Part shown: piece by piece, positions 1-6,227 of the stretch
Layout: each line of letters begins with the position of its first letter
How positions within the stretch are numbered: the first letter of the stretch is position 1
Origin: an uncultured Lachnospiraceae bacterium
GTDB lineage: Bacteria; Bacillota; Clostridia; Lachnospirales; Lachnospiraceae
Assembly: GCA_902496125.1 (NCBI GenBank)
Contig: CABUZU010000041.1
Coordinates: forward strand, 1 to 15,899
Reading direction: 5' to 3'
Length of the DNA: 15,899 bases
The notes under the pieces: generated by a model
Database searches by the model: none
Told to the model about the DNA's origin: nothing
Seen by the model: only the letters and a program-made list of their open reading frames with translations
Translations under genes and position numbers: made by a program

Positions 1-258
1 AAATACACCGTAGTTTAAAGTAGCCGCACCTGCTTTTTGTGCATCAGCTAAAGTTGAGTAGCTTCCTCCATCAAGTGAGATAAACCAGTTCTTAAAATCA
101 ATGCCGCCAGTAATTTTAGTAATTACAGGCATGATGACATCATTTACCAAAGAATTGACAATACTTTGGAAAGCACCACCGATAATTACACCGACTGCCA
201 TGTCCATTACGTTACCACGCATGATAAATTCTTTGAATTCTTTTATGAATCCATTCAT
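1..258 (-). CDS. mscL: Large-conductance mechanosensitive channel MscL, N-terminal part
   Basis: This gene encodes a homo-oligomeric membrane channel that opens under membrane tension and releases solutes during hypo-osmotic shock. The reverse strand reads 86 codons to the window edge. The protein begins MNGFIKEFKEF, the amphipathic N-terminal helix, and continues with RGNVMDMAVGVIIGGAF, the start of TM1 and a hallmark of the family. TM1 runs to about residue 45 and the extracellular loop follows. TM2 and the C-terminal helix lie off the left edge, since family members are usually about 130-150 residues. The E. coli gate residue Leu19 aligns with Met20 here, while the gate Val is kept as Val24. 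An in-frame ATG two codons upstream (264) is possible, but GAGAG sits about 8 bases before the 258 start and favours it. The gene is divergent from dppA. Confidence 0.96.
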   Translation of the reverse strand, partial: MNGFIKEFKEFIMRGNVMDMAVGVIIGGAFQSIVNSLVNDVIMPVITKITGGIDFKNWFISLDGGSYSTLADAQKAGAATLNYGVF

Positions 259-292
259 AGTCATATCTCTCTTTCTAAGTATATTACTACTA

Positions 293-301
293 AATATAAC
301 A
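293..301 (-). promoter_or_regulatory. Possible extended -10 promoter of mscL
   Basis: On the minus strand the sequence TGTTATATT (301 to 293) fits an extended -10 element, TGn followed by TATATT. It would start transcription about 28 bases before the mscL start codon. No good -35 is visible at 17 bases, and the region upstream is very A/T-rich. This is pattern reading only. Confidence 0.35.
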
Positions 302-351
302 CTTTTTGGCAATAAATTAAAGAAAAAAATCAAAAAAAGTAAAAATTTATA

Positions 352-380
352 TTGCACGATAGCCAAATGGAGTGTAAAAT
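352..380 (+). promoter_or_regulatory. Sigma-A-type promoter of the dpp operon
   Basis: TTGCAC (352-357) and TAAAAT (375-380) are separated by exactly 17 bases, giving a good vegetative -35/-10 pair. Transcription would start near 387 and leave a leader of about 70 bases before dppA. The A-rich tract at about 316-346 just upstream could act as an UP element. It also lies behind the divergent mscL promoter. Confidence 0.65.
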
Positions 381-398
381 AGGAATGTCCACAGTGTG

Positions 399-414
399 TT
401 GGATAATTCACCAA
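399..414 (+). promoter_or_regulatory. Imperfect palindrome just downstream of the dpp promoter
   Basis: TTGGATAATTCACCAA is symmetric at 6 of 8 base pairs (TTGG/CCAA outer arms, AA/TT centre). It lies about 12 bases after the predicted transcription start, where a repressor could block elongation. No regulator gene is nearby and I do not recognise the motif. Confidence 0.25.
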
Positions 415-457
415 GAGGGTATATTGGGAGGTATATCATCTTAGAAAGGAAATTATT

Positions 458-2044
458 ATGAAGAAAAAAGTTTTAAGTGTACTTTTAGCTACAGCAATGA
501 CTGCAACTTTAATGACAGGTTGTGGTGGAAGCAGTAGTTCTAATAGTACGAAGGCAAATGAGTCTGCTTCTCAGGGTGCAGAAAGTACTTCCGACGGTAA
601 AACATTAGTTTACGCACAAGGAGCTGACCCTCGTGGACTTGATCCACACTTAGTAGATGATGGAGAATCAGCAAAAGTTACCATTCAGATTTATGAAGGA
701 TTATTAGAGTATGAACAAGACTCTACTGATTTAAAACCATGCTTAGCAGAAGAAATGCCTACAGTTTCCGATGATGGTTTAACTTATACTTTTAAACTTC
801 GCAAAGGCGTTAAATTCCAAGATGGTTCTGATTTTAACGCAGATGTTGTTAAATTCAACATCGAACGTGAAACTGTTAATAAAACAGAAGATATGCCTTA
901 TGCAGATTTCTGCTACAGCTATGTAGATAAAGTAAACGTAGTTGATGATTACACAGTAGAAATCGTATTAAAGAGCAAATATACTCCATTTTTAGCTAAT
1001 ATGGCTATGGTATTTGGTGCTCCTATGGTTAGTAAACAGGCATGTGAAAAATACAATAATAATTTAAATGAACATCCATGTGGTACAGGCCCTTATGAAT
1101 TTGTTTCTTGGAACAAAGATGAGAAGGTTGTACTTAAGAGATTTGACGACTACTGGGGTGAACCAGCTAAATGTGAAAATGTAGTAATTAAGACCATCCC
1201 TGATGCATCTGCTAGAGTTACTGCTTTACAGACTGGTGAAGTAGATATTATCGATGGTATTGATACAAACATGGTTGATCAGTTAAAAGCTGATTCTAAC
1301 TTATCAGTAAACTTAACAGAAGGTATGAATATTAACTACATGGGATACAATACTGAAAAATTAACAGACCCAGAAGTTCGTTTAGCTTTATCAGAAGCAA
1401 TTAACGTAGATGAATTAGTAAAAGGCTTATATGGAGATTTCGCTTCTAAAGCTGATAGCATTTTACCTACTTTCTTACCAGGATATAGCAAGGAAGTAAA
1501 ACAGGTTTCTTATGACCCAGAAAAAGCAAAAGCTACTTTAGCTTCTAAGGGTGTTACGAAGTTGCATGTAATTACTTATTCTAACGCTAGACCTTATAAC
1601 ACTGCAACAGGTAAGACCTTAGCAGAAAGTGTTCAAGGTTATTTATCAGCAGTTGGTGTTGAATGCAACATTGATTCTTATGATTGGACTACTTACAAGG
1701 ATAAAATTACTGCTGGTGACTATGATGTTTGCTTCTATGGATGGAATGGTGATAACGGTGACCCTGATAACTTCTTAAATCTATTATCAGACCCTACACC
1801 TGCTATGAACGTTGCTAGATTAAAAGATGAAACTTATAACAAGTTCATTGCAGAAGGTAATGCAACTGAAAATGGCGATGCAAGAAATAAAGTTTATGCA
1901 GATGCTGAAAAATACTTAGCAAGTATTGCAGTATGGTTACCAATTTCTCATCAGCAGAATATTACTGCTAATAGAACCAACATTAAGAACTTCTTCTATC
2001 ATCCAACAGCTACTGTTGATTTAGCAATTGTAGAGAAGAACTAA
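458..2044 (+). CDS. dppA: Dipeptide-binding lipoprotein of an ABC importer (SBP family 5)
   Basis: This is the extracellular solute-binding component that captures short peptides and delivers them to the DppBC channel. The N-terminus is a lipoprotein signal: a lysine-rich start, a hydrophobic stretch, then the lipobox LMTGC with Cys22 as the lipidation site. A Ser-rich linker follows. The body is a complete SBP_bac_5 fold, with family motifs such as GLLEYE, DGLTYTFKLRKGVKFQDG and GTGPYEFVSW. Two segments specifically resemble E. coli DppA. RPYN has Arg378, aligning with the Arg that binds the peptide carboxylate. GWNGDNGDPDNF has Asp432, aligning with the Asp that binds the peptide amino group. 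The spacing between them differs from E. coli by only one residue. A dipeptide substrate is therefore a reasonable inference, but oligopeptides cannot be excluded. The ribosome site AGAAAGGA (443-450) supports the start at 458. The gene is followed by a hairpin, so dppA mRNA may be more abundant than the rest of the operon. Confidence 0.93.
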   Translation: MKKKVLSVLLATAMTATLMTGCGGSSSSNSTKANESASQGAESTSDGKTLVYAQGADPRGLDPHLVDDGESAKVTIQIYEGLLEYEQDSTDLKPCLAEEMPTVSDDGLTYTFKLRKGVKFQDGSDFNADVVKFNIERETVNKTEDMPYADFCYSYVDKVNVVDDYTVEIVLKSKYTPFLANMAMVFGAPMVSKQACEKYNNNLNEHPCGTGPYEFVSWNKDEKVVLKRFDDYWGEPAKCENVVIKTIPDASARVTALQTGEVDIIDGIDTNMVDQLKADSNLSVNLTEGMNINYMGYNTEKLTDPEVRLALSEAINVDELVKGLYGDFASKADSILPTFLPGYSKEVKQVSYDPEKAKATLASKGVTKLHVITYSNARPYNTATGKTLAESVQGYLSAVGVECNIDSYDWTTYKDKITAGDYDVCFYGWNGDNGDPDNFLNLLSDPTPAMNVARLKDETYNKFIAEGNATENGDARNKVYADAEKYLASIAVWLPISHQQNITANRTNIKNFFYHPTATVDLAIVEKN

Positions 2045-2068
2045 TATCAGATTGACTAAGATAGTTAA

Positions 2069-2112
2069 ACGCCTCGGCATGCTTCTCTGTCGAGGCGTAT
2101 ACTTTAGTTTTT
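2069..2112 (+). terminator. Hairpin after dppA, possible leaky terminator or mRNA stabiliser
   Basis: ACGCCTCG (2069-2076) pairs perfectly with CGAGGCGT (2091-2098). The stem can extend by three pairs (one G-U) to leave an 8-base loop. The T-run (2108-2112) starts about 10 bases after the stem, too far for an ideal intrinsic terminator. Partial termination, or protection of the dppA transcript 3' end, is likely. This arrangement is common between a binding-protein gene and its permease genes. Confidence 0.6.
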
Positions 2113-2137
2113 GACCTCCTCCCATTTAGGTCAAAAA
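2108..2137 (+). repeat. Perfect 10-bp inverted repeat between dppA and dppB
   Basis: TTTTTGACCT (2108-2117) is the exact reverse complement of AGGTCAAAAA (2128-2137), with a 10-base C/T-rich loop. It starts within the T-run of the preceding hairpin. It could be a second RNA hairpin or a DNA operator. No T-run follows it, so it is not a terminator on the + strand. Confidence 0.7.
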
Positions 2138-2194
2138 TTAAGGTATGAATCTTAGGATTTCATAAAAACTTATAGTAAATGAGGTATATAGAAA

Positions 2195-3211
2195 ATGATA
2201 AAATATATCGTAAAACGTATATTGATGTTAATACCAGTACTGCTAGGTGTATCAATGATTGTCTTTTTCTTGTTAAGAGTTTGTGCACCAGACCCTGCAC
2301 CAGTAGTATTAGGTGAACATGCGACCACAGAAGCAATGGACGCATGGAGAGATGCCAATGGGTTAAGTGACCCGATTGTTGTGCAGTATGTAAATTTCGT
2401 TAAGGGAGCGTTGACGGGAGAACTTGGAAATTCTTACTATACAAAAACTCCTGTTTTTGATGAAATTATGAGCCGTTTCCCAGCAACCGCAGAACTTGCA
2501 GTTGTAGCAATTATTATTGCATCTCTTCTTGGTATTATTATGGGTGTAATAACGGCAGTAAAGAAGAATACGCTTATTGATAACTTTGGTATGTTGTTTT
2601 GTTTAGTTGGTGTATCTGTACCAATTTTCTGGTTAGGAGTTATGCTTCAGATTGTATTTGCAAAGGACTTACAACTCCTTCCTACAACGGGGGCAACAAG
2701 TGGAGCAATTATTCTTGACAAGGTAACAGGTTCTTATTTAATTGATGCAATTTTAAGTGGAAATATGGAAAATGTAAAAGACGTTGCATGGCATATGATT
2801 TTACCATCTATTACACTTGCTTTTTATACGTTAGCAATTATTTCTCGTATGACACGTTCATCCATGCTTGATACCTTAAATCAAGATTATATTCGTACTG
2901 CTCGTGCAAAGGGTATTAGCGAAGGTCGAGTAATTCGCAAACATGCACTTCGTAATGCATTAATGCCAATTGTTACCGTTATTGGTTTACAGTTTGGTTC
3001 TTTACTTGGGGGTGCGGTACTTACAGAAACCGTTTATGGTTGGCCAGGTATCGGTAAATATTTAGTAGAATGTGTACAAAAATCAGATTTCCCTGTTGTA
3101 CAGGCAGCAGTACTTTTAATTGCTGTTATATTCGTAACCTTAAATTTAATTGTCGATGTTATTTATGCATTCCTCGACCCACGAATTTCTTATGTCGGAA
3201 AGGATAATTAA
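2195..3211 (+). CDS. dppB: Dipeptide ABC transporter permease DppB
   Basis: This is one half of the membrane channel, a BPD_transp_1 (binding-protein-dependent transport) permease of 338 residues, the normal length for DppB. The N-terminal membrane helix (about residues 9-29) is followed by an external domain (30-95). The remaining helices are at roughly 100-122, 132-155, 200-220, 255-280 and 302-325. The cytoplasmic EAA loop that docks the ATPase is visible as DYIRTARAKGISEGRVIRKH (231-250), followed by ALRNALMP. The C-terminal ETVYGWPGIGKYL and FLDPRISY are DppB/OppB hallmarks. GAGGT (2181-2185) is the ribosome site, about 9 bases before the ATG. The gene ends one base before the dppC start, so the two are probably translated together. 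Confidence 0.96.
   Translation: MIKYIVKRILMLIPVLLGVSMIVFFLLRVCAPDPAPVVLGEHATTEAMDAWRDANGLSDPIVVQYVNFVKGALTGELGNSYYTKTPVFDEIMSRFPATAELAVVAIIIASLLGIIMGVITAVKKNTLIDNFGMLFCLVGVSVPIFWLGVMLQIVFAKDLQLLPTTGATSGAIILDKVTGSYLIDAILSGNMENVKDVAWHMILPSITLAFYTLAIISRMTRSSMLDTLNQDYIRTARAKGISEGRVIRKHALRNALMPIVTVIGLQFGSLLGGAVLTETVYGWPGIGKYLVECVQKSDFPVVQAAVLLIAVIFVTLNLIVDVIYAFLDPRISYVGKDN
3197..3204 (+). promoter_or_regulatory. Ribosome binding site that sets the dppC start
   Basis: GGAAAGGA lies 8 bases before the ATG at 3213. No comparable site precedes the upstream in-frame ATGs at 3150 and 3192, both of which lie inside dppB. Confidence 0.75.
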
Positions 3212-3212
3212 A

Positions 3213-4088
3213 ATGGAAAATACAGAAAATATGAAGATAGAAAAACCGGAATCTCAACTTCATATGATGTGGAGTGCATTAAAAAAGAATAAGATTGCGG
3301 TTGTCGGTTTAATTGTTATTTTATTATTAGTATTCATTGCCTTTTTTGGAGAAGCAATTGCTCCTTATGACCCATTAAAGATTGATATGGGTTCTGCTAA
3401 ACAAGCACCATCAGCAAATCATTGGTTTGGAACAGATATTCAAGGAAGAGATATTTTCTCTCGTGTATTATCAGGGACGAAATATTCATTATTTGTTGGT
3501 ATTGGTGCCGTTGCATTTTCATTAGTAATTGGAACCATTATTGGTGCAATTGCCGGATATTTTGGTGGAATTATTGATATTGTATTTATGCGTATAATGG
3601 ATATGATGCTTGCAATTCCTTCTATTCTTCTTGCAATTACATTAATGGCAGCTTTTGGACAAGGACTTGATAAAGCGATTGTAGCAATTGGTATTGTGTC
3701 TATTCCAGAATATGCGCGTATTGTCAGAAGTTCTATTTTATCAGTAAAAGAAAATGATTATGTTGCAGCAGCGAAGGTTATTGGTAACAATGATGGAAGA
3801 ATTATCTTTAAACATATTTTACCCAATGTTGTTTCTTCTATCGTAGTACGTGCAACCTTAGGTATTTCTACTGCAATTTTGGATATTGCAGCTCTTGGTT
3901 TCTTAGGTCTTGGTGTAAAACCACCAACACCAGAATGGGGAACAATGTTAGGTGATGCAAAAACCTATATTTTATCTTTACCTTATATGATTGTATTCCC
4001 AGGTATTGCAATTTCAATTACTGTACTTGCATTTAACTTATTTGGCGATGGTTTGCGTGATGCACTCGATCCAAAGGCAAGAAGCTAG
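3213..4088 (+). CDS. dppC: Dipeptide ABC transporter permease DppC
   Basis: This is the second half of the membrane channel and pairs with DppB. It has 291 residues, with a DppC/OppC N-terminal segment: a cytoplasmic start, then the first helix at about 28-46. After that comes the motif HWFGTDIQGRDIFSRVLSG (70-88), typical of this subunit. The permease helices follow from about residue 92. The EAA loop that contacts the ATPases is at 183-205 (YVAAAKVIGNNDGR, then HILPN). The C-terminus, NLFGDGLRDALDPKAR, is also typical. I chose the ATG at 3213 because its ribosome site is good and the protein then begins just as its relatives do. Earlier in-frame ATGs would overlap dppB and add an unconserved tail. 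The stop codon overlaps the dppD ribosome site. Confidence 0.95.
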   Translation: MENTENMKIEKPESQLHMMWSALKKNKIAVVGLIVILLLVFIAFFGEAIAPYDPLKIDMGSAKQAPSANHWFGTDIQGRDIFSRVLSGTKYSLFVGIGAVAFSLVIGTIIGAIAGYFGGIIDIVFMRIMDMMLAIPSILLAITLMAAFGQGLDKAIVAIGIVSIPEYARIVRSSILSVKENDYVAAAKVIGNNDGRIIFKHILPNVVSSIVVRATLGISTAILDIAALGFLGLGVKPPTPEWGTMLGDAKTYILSLPYMIVFPGIAISITVLAFNLFGDGLRDALDPKARS

Positions 4089-4092
4089 GAGG
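4087..4092 (+). promoter_or_regulatory. Ribosome binding site that sets the dppD start
   Basis: A consensus AGGAGG overlaps the dppC stop codon and is 6 bases before the ATG at 4099. It rules out the earlier in-frame ATG at 3991, which lies inside dppC. Confidence 0.85.
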
Positions 4093-4098
4093 TATAGT

Positions 4099-5076
4099 AT
4101 GTTATTAGAAGTAAATAAATTAAAAACAGAATTTAAAGTAAAACGAGGCATTGTCAATGCGGTAAATGAAGTAAGTTTTGCTGTTGATAAAGGTGAAATT
4201 TTAGCGATTGTAGGAGAATCTGGTTCTGGTAAATCTGTAACTTCTTTATCAGTTATGGGATTAATTCAAAAGCCAGGTCGCATTGCTTCTGGTTCAATTA
4301 AATTTAAGGGAGAAGAATTAATTGGTAAATCTTCAAAAGAGATGAATCTAATCCGTGGTGATAAGATTTCTATGATTTTCCAAGAGCCTATGACTTCATT
4401 AAATCCAGTATATCGTGTTGGAGACCAAATTACAGAGTCTATTCTTACTCACACAAAGATGACGAAGAAAGAAGCTAAAGAACATGCTGTAAAGATGCTT
4501 CGTCTTGTAGGTATTCCTGCACCAGAGAGTCGTGTCAATGACTATCCTCATCAGATGAGTGGTGGTATGCGTCAGCGTGTTATGATTGCGATGGCACTTG
4601 CTTGTAATCCAGAATTATTAATTGCTGATGAACCGACTACTGCACTTGATGTTACAATTCAGGCACAGATTCTAGATTTGATTAAGAAATTACGTGATGA
4701 AATTGGTATGGCAGTTATGCTTATTACTCATGATTTAGGTGTTGTAGCAGAGACTGCGGATAAGGTTGTAGTTATGTATTGTGGTCGTGTAGTAGAACAG
4801 GCCGATGTAAGAACCTTATTTACCACGCCAAGTCATCCTTATACACAAGGACTGTTAAATTCCATTCCTCGAATGGACCAAGACCTTGATAGACTTTATA
4901 TGATTAAAGGTATGGTACCAGACCCTACACAGCTTCCCAAAGGCTGCTCCTTTGCAGATCGTTGTGAAAAATGTTCTGCAAAATGCTTAGAGGCAATGCC
5001 TGCACTGACTGAAATGGAAGATGGTCATAAAGTGCGTTGTTTCTTATTTAGTGACAAGGTAGAGGGGGAAGAGTAA
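4099..5076 (+). CDS. dppD: Dipeptide ABC transporter ATPase DppD
   Basis: This cytoplasmic ATPase subunit works as a heterodimer with DppF to power peptide import. It has 325 residues. Walker A is GESGSGKS (39-46), the Q-loop is IFQEPMTSLNP, the ABC signature is MSGGMRQR (153-160), Walker B is LLIADEPT (173-180) and the H-loop is THD with His211. All catalytic elements look intact. The C-terminal oligopeptide-transporter extension (about 240-316) carries five cysteines: 283, 289, 292, 296 and 314. Related subunits in some bacteria hold an iron-sulfur cluster in this extension; whether this one does is inference. Its TAA stop shares one base with the dppF start (TAATG), which indicates translational coupling. 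Confidence 0.96.
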   Translation: MLLEVNKLKTEFKVKRGIVNAVNEVSFAVDKGEILAIVGESGSGKSVTSLSVMGLIQKPGRIASGSIKFKGEELIGKSSKEMNLIRGDKISMIFQEPMTSLNPVYRVGDQITESILTHTKMTKKEAKEHAVKMLRLVGIPAPESRVNDYPHQMSGGMRQRVMIAMALACNPELLIADEPTTALDVTIQAQILDLIKKLRDEIGMAVMLITHDLGVVAETADKVVVMYCGRVVEQADVRTLFTTPSHPYTQGLLNSIPRMDQDLDRLYMIKGMVPDPTQLPKGCSFADRCEKCSAKCLEAMPALTEMEDGHKVRCFLFSDKVEGEE

Positions 5077-6065
5077 TGGCAGTAGATACAAATAAAGAAA
5101 AAGAAGTTTTAATGGAAGTAAAACATTTGAAAAAATATTTTACTGTAGAAAAATCATTTTTGGGTAAGCCTACTTCCGTCTTAAAAGCAGTTGATGATGT
5201 TTCTTTTAAAATTTATAAAGGGGAATGTCTAGGTTTAGTAGGAGAATCAGGTTGTGGTAAATCGACAATTGGTAAGATGCTAGTAAACCTTTATGCACCG
5301 ACAGATGGACAGATTATCTTTGAAGGTAAGGATATTTCAAAGCTTGATTCTAAGAGTCGTAGAAATTTTTGTAAGGATATTCAATTGATTTTCCAGGACC
5401 CTTATGCATCATTAAATCCTCGTATGACCGTAGGAGATATTATTGCAGAGCCTATTATTATCAATAATATTCTTCCAAAAGATAAGGTCGAAGAGAGAGT
5501 AAATTATTTAATGAACTGCGTAGGTCTTGCAAATCATCAAAGAAACCGTTATCCTCATGAGTTTTCAGGTGGACAAAGACAACGTATCGGTATTGCTAGA
5601 GCTCTAGCAGTAAATCCGAAACTGATTGTCTGCGATGAACCCGTATCTGCACTTGATGTATCCATTCAAGCACAGGTATTAAACTTATTAGATGATTTAA
5701 AAGAAGAATTTGGTTTAACCTATTTATTTATTGCCCATGGTTTAAATGTTGTAAAGCACATTAGTGATCGTGTAGGTGTTATGTATTTAGGAAAAATAAT
5801 GGAACTAGCTGAAAAGAACGAATTGTATAACAATCCAAAGAATCCTTATACACAAGCACTTCTTTCTGCAATTCCTACAACAGATATTAATTCTAAGAAG
5901 GAACGTATTATTTTAACAGGAGATGTACCAACTCCAATTAATCCAAAACCAGGATGTCGTTTCTATCCTCGTTGCTTTAAACGTTGTGATGCGTGCCAGA
6001 GTTTTGATACACAATTAATTGATACAGGAAGTGGACATTTAGTTTCTTGTGAATTATATAAGTAA
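5076..6065 (+). CDS. dppF: Dipeptide ABC transporter ATPase DppF
   Basis: This is the partner ATPase of DppD, 329 residues long. Walker A is GESGCGKST (56-64), the Q-loop is IFQDPYASLNPR, the signature is FSGGQRQR (163-170), and Walker B is LIVCDEPVSALD (183-194). The switch histidine, His221, is present, but the next residue is Gly222 (AHGLNVV), where most relatives have Asp (SHDLxVV). The C-terminal extension keeps the cysteine pattern seen in DppD, with cysteines 294, 300, 304, 307 and 325. The motif GCRFYPRC is typical of DppF/OppF. It is the last gene of the operon: a strong terminator starts 9 bases after the stop. Confidence 0.96.
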   Translation: MAVDTNKEKEVLMEVKHLKKYFTVEKSFLGKPTSVLKAVDDVSFKIYKGECLGLVGESGCGKSTIGKMLVNLYAPTDGQIIFEGKDISKLDSKSRRNFCKDIQLIFQDPYASLNPRMTVGDIIAEPIIINNILPKDKVEERVNYLMNCVGLANHQRNRYPHEFSGGQRQRIGIARALAVNPKLIVCDEPVSALDVSIQAQVLNLLDDLKEEFGLTYLFIAHGLNVVKHISDRVGVMYLGKIMELAEKNELYNNPKNPYTQALLSAIPTTDINSKKERIILTGDVPTPINPKPGCRFYPRCFKRCDACQSFDTQLIDTGSGHLVSCELYK

Positions 6066-6073
6066 ATTTATAT

Positions 6074-6111
6074 AGAGTGTTGAAGAAAATAAACTTCAAC
6101 ACTCTTTTTTT
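6074..6111 (+). terminator. Intrinsic terminator of the dpp operon
   Basis: AGAGTGTTGAAG (6074-6085) pairs perfectly over 12 bp with CTTCAACACTCT (6094-6105). The loop is 8 bases and a run of seven T (6105-6111) follows. Confidence 0.95.
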
Positions 6112-6124
6112 GTGAAAAATCAAC

Positions 6125-6176
6125 AAAAACCTACTTTTCCCTAAAAACCTACTTGACAAATAGGGATTATAGGGAT
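6125..6176 (+). promoter_or_regulatory. Repeat array in the cysK promoter, candidate CymR/Rrf2-type operator
   Basis: AAAAACCTACTT occurs twice, at 6125-6136 and 6143-6154, 18 bases apart. ATAGGGAT occurs twice, at 6160-6167 and 6169-6176, 9 bases apart. The second CCTA (6148-6151) and the first TAGG (6161-6164) form a dyad around TTGACA. TCCCTA (6138-6143) also mirrors both TAGGGA copies. Rrf2-family cysteine regulators such as CymR repress cysK in Firmicutes from sites of this general kind. Assignment to CymR is inference. Confidence 0.5.
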
Positions 6177-6181
6177 ATTAT
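6153..6181 (+). promoter_or_regulatory. Promoter of the cysK-metY unit
   Basis: A consensus -35 TTGACA (6153-6158) and a -10 TATTAT (6176-6181) are 17 bases apart. Transcription would start near 6188, about 40 bases before the cysK ATG. That leaves no room for a T-box or SAM riboswitch, so control is probably by a DNA-binding repressor. Confidence 0.85.
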
Positions 6182-6214
6182 AAGGACATCAAAACAAAAC
6201 GAAATCCGAAAGGG

Positions 6215-6222
6215 AAAGGTGA
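6215..6222 (+). promoter_or_regulatory. Ribosome binding site that sets the cysK start
   Basis: AAAGGTGA ends 5 bases before the ATG at 6228. It rules out an in-frame TTG at 6153, which is part of the promoter -35 element and lies upstream of the predicted transcript. Confidence 0.8.
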
Positions 6223-6227
6223 TAGAC

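Noticed and set aside
101..382. Open frame of 93 codons on the + strand
   Set aside because: It is antisense to the mscL coding region for most of its length, has no ribosome site and resembles no known protein. The MscL reading on the other strand is unmistakable.
2160..2358. Two overlapping minus-strand open frames across the dppB start
   Set aside because: Both are antisense to dppB and its leader, are composed of low-information residues, and lack start signals.
3150..3212. Earlier ATG starts for dppC at 3150 and 3192
   Set aside because: They lie inside dppB, lack a ribosome site and add residues not typical of DppC. GGAAAGGA before 3213 fits better.
3991..4098. Earlier in-frame start for dppD
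   Set aside because: It would place 36 residues over the end of dppC. The AGGAGG at 4087-4092 points to 4099, and DppD proteins begin as at 4099.
6112..6227. Riboswitch or T-box leader upstream of cysK
   Set aside because: The predicted transcript leader is only about 40 bases, and no terminator or specifier-type structure is present between promoter and gene.
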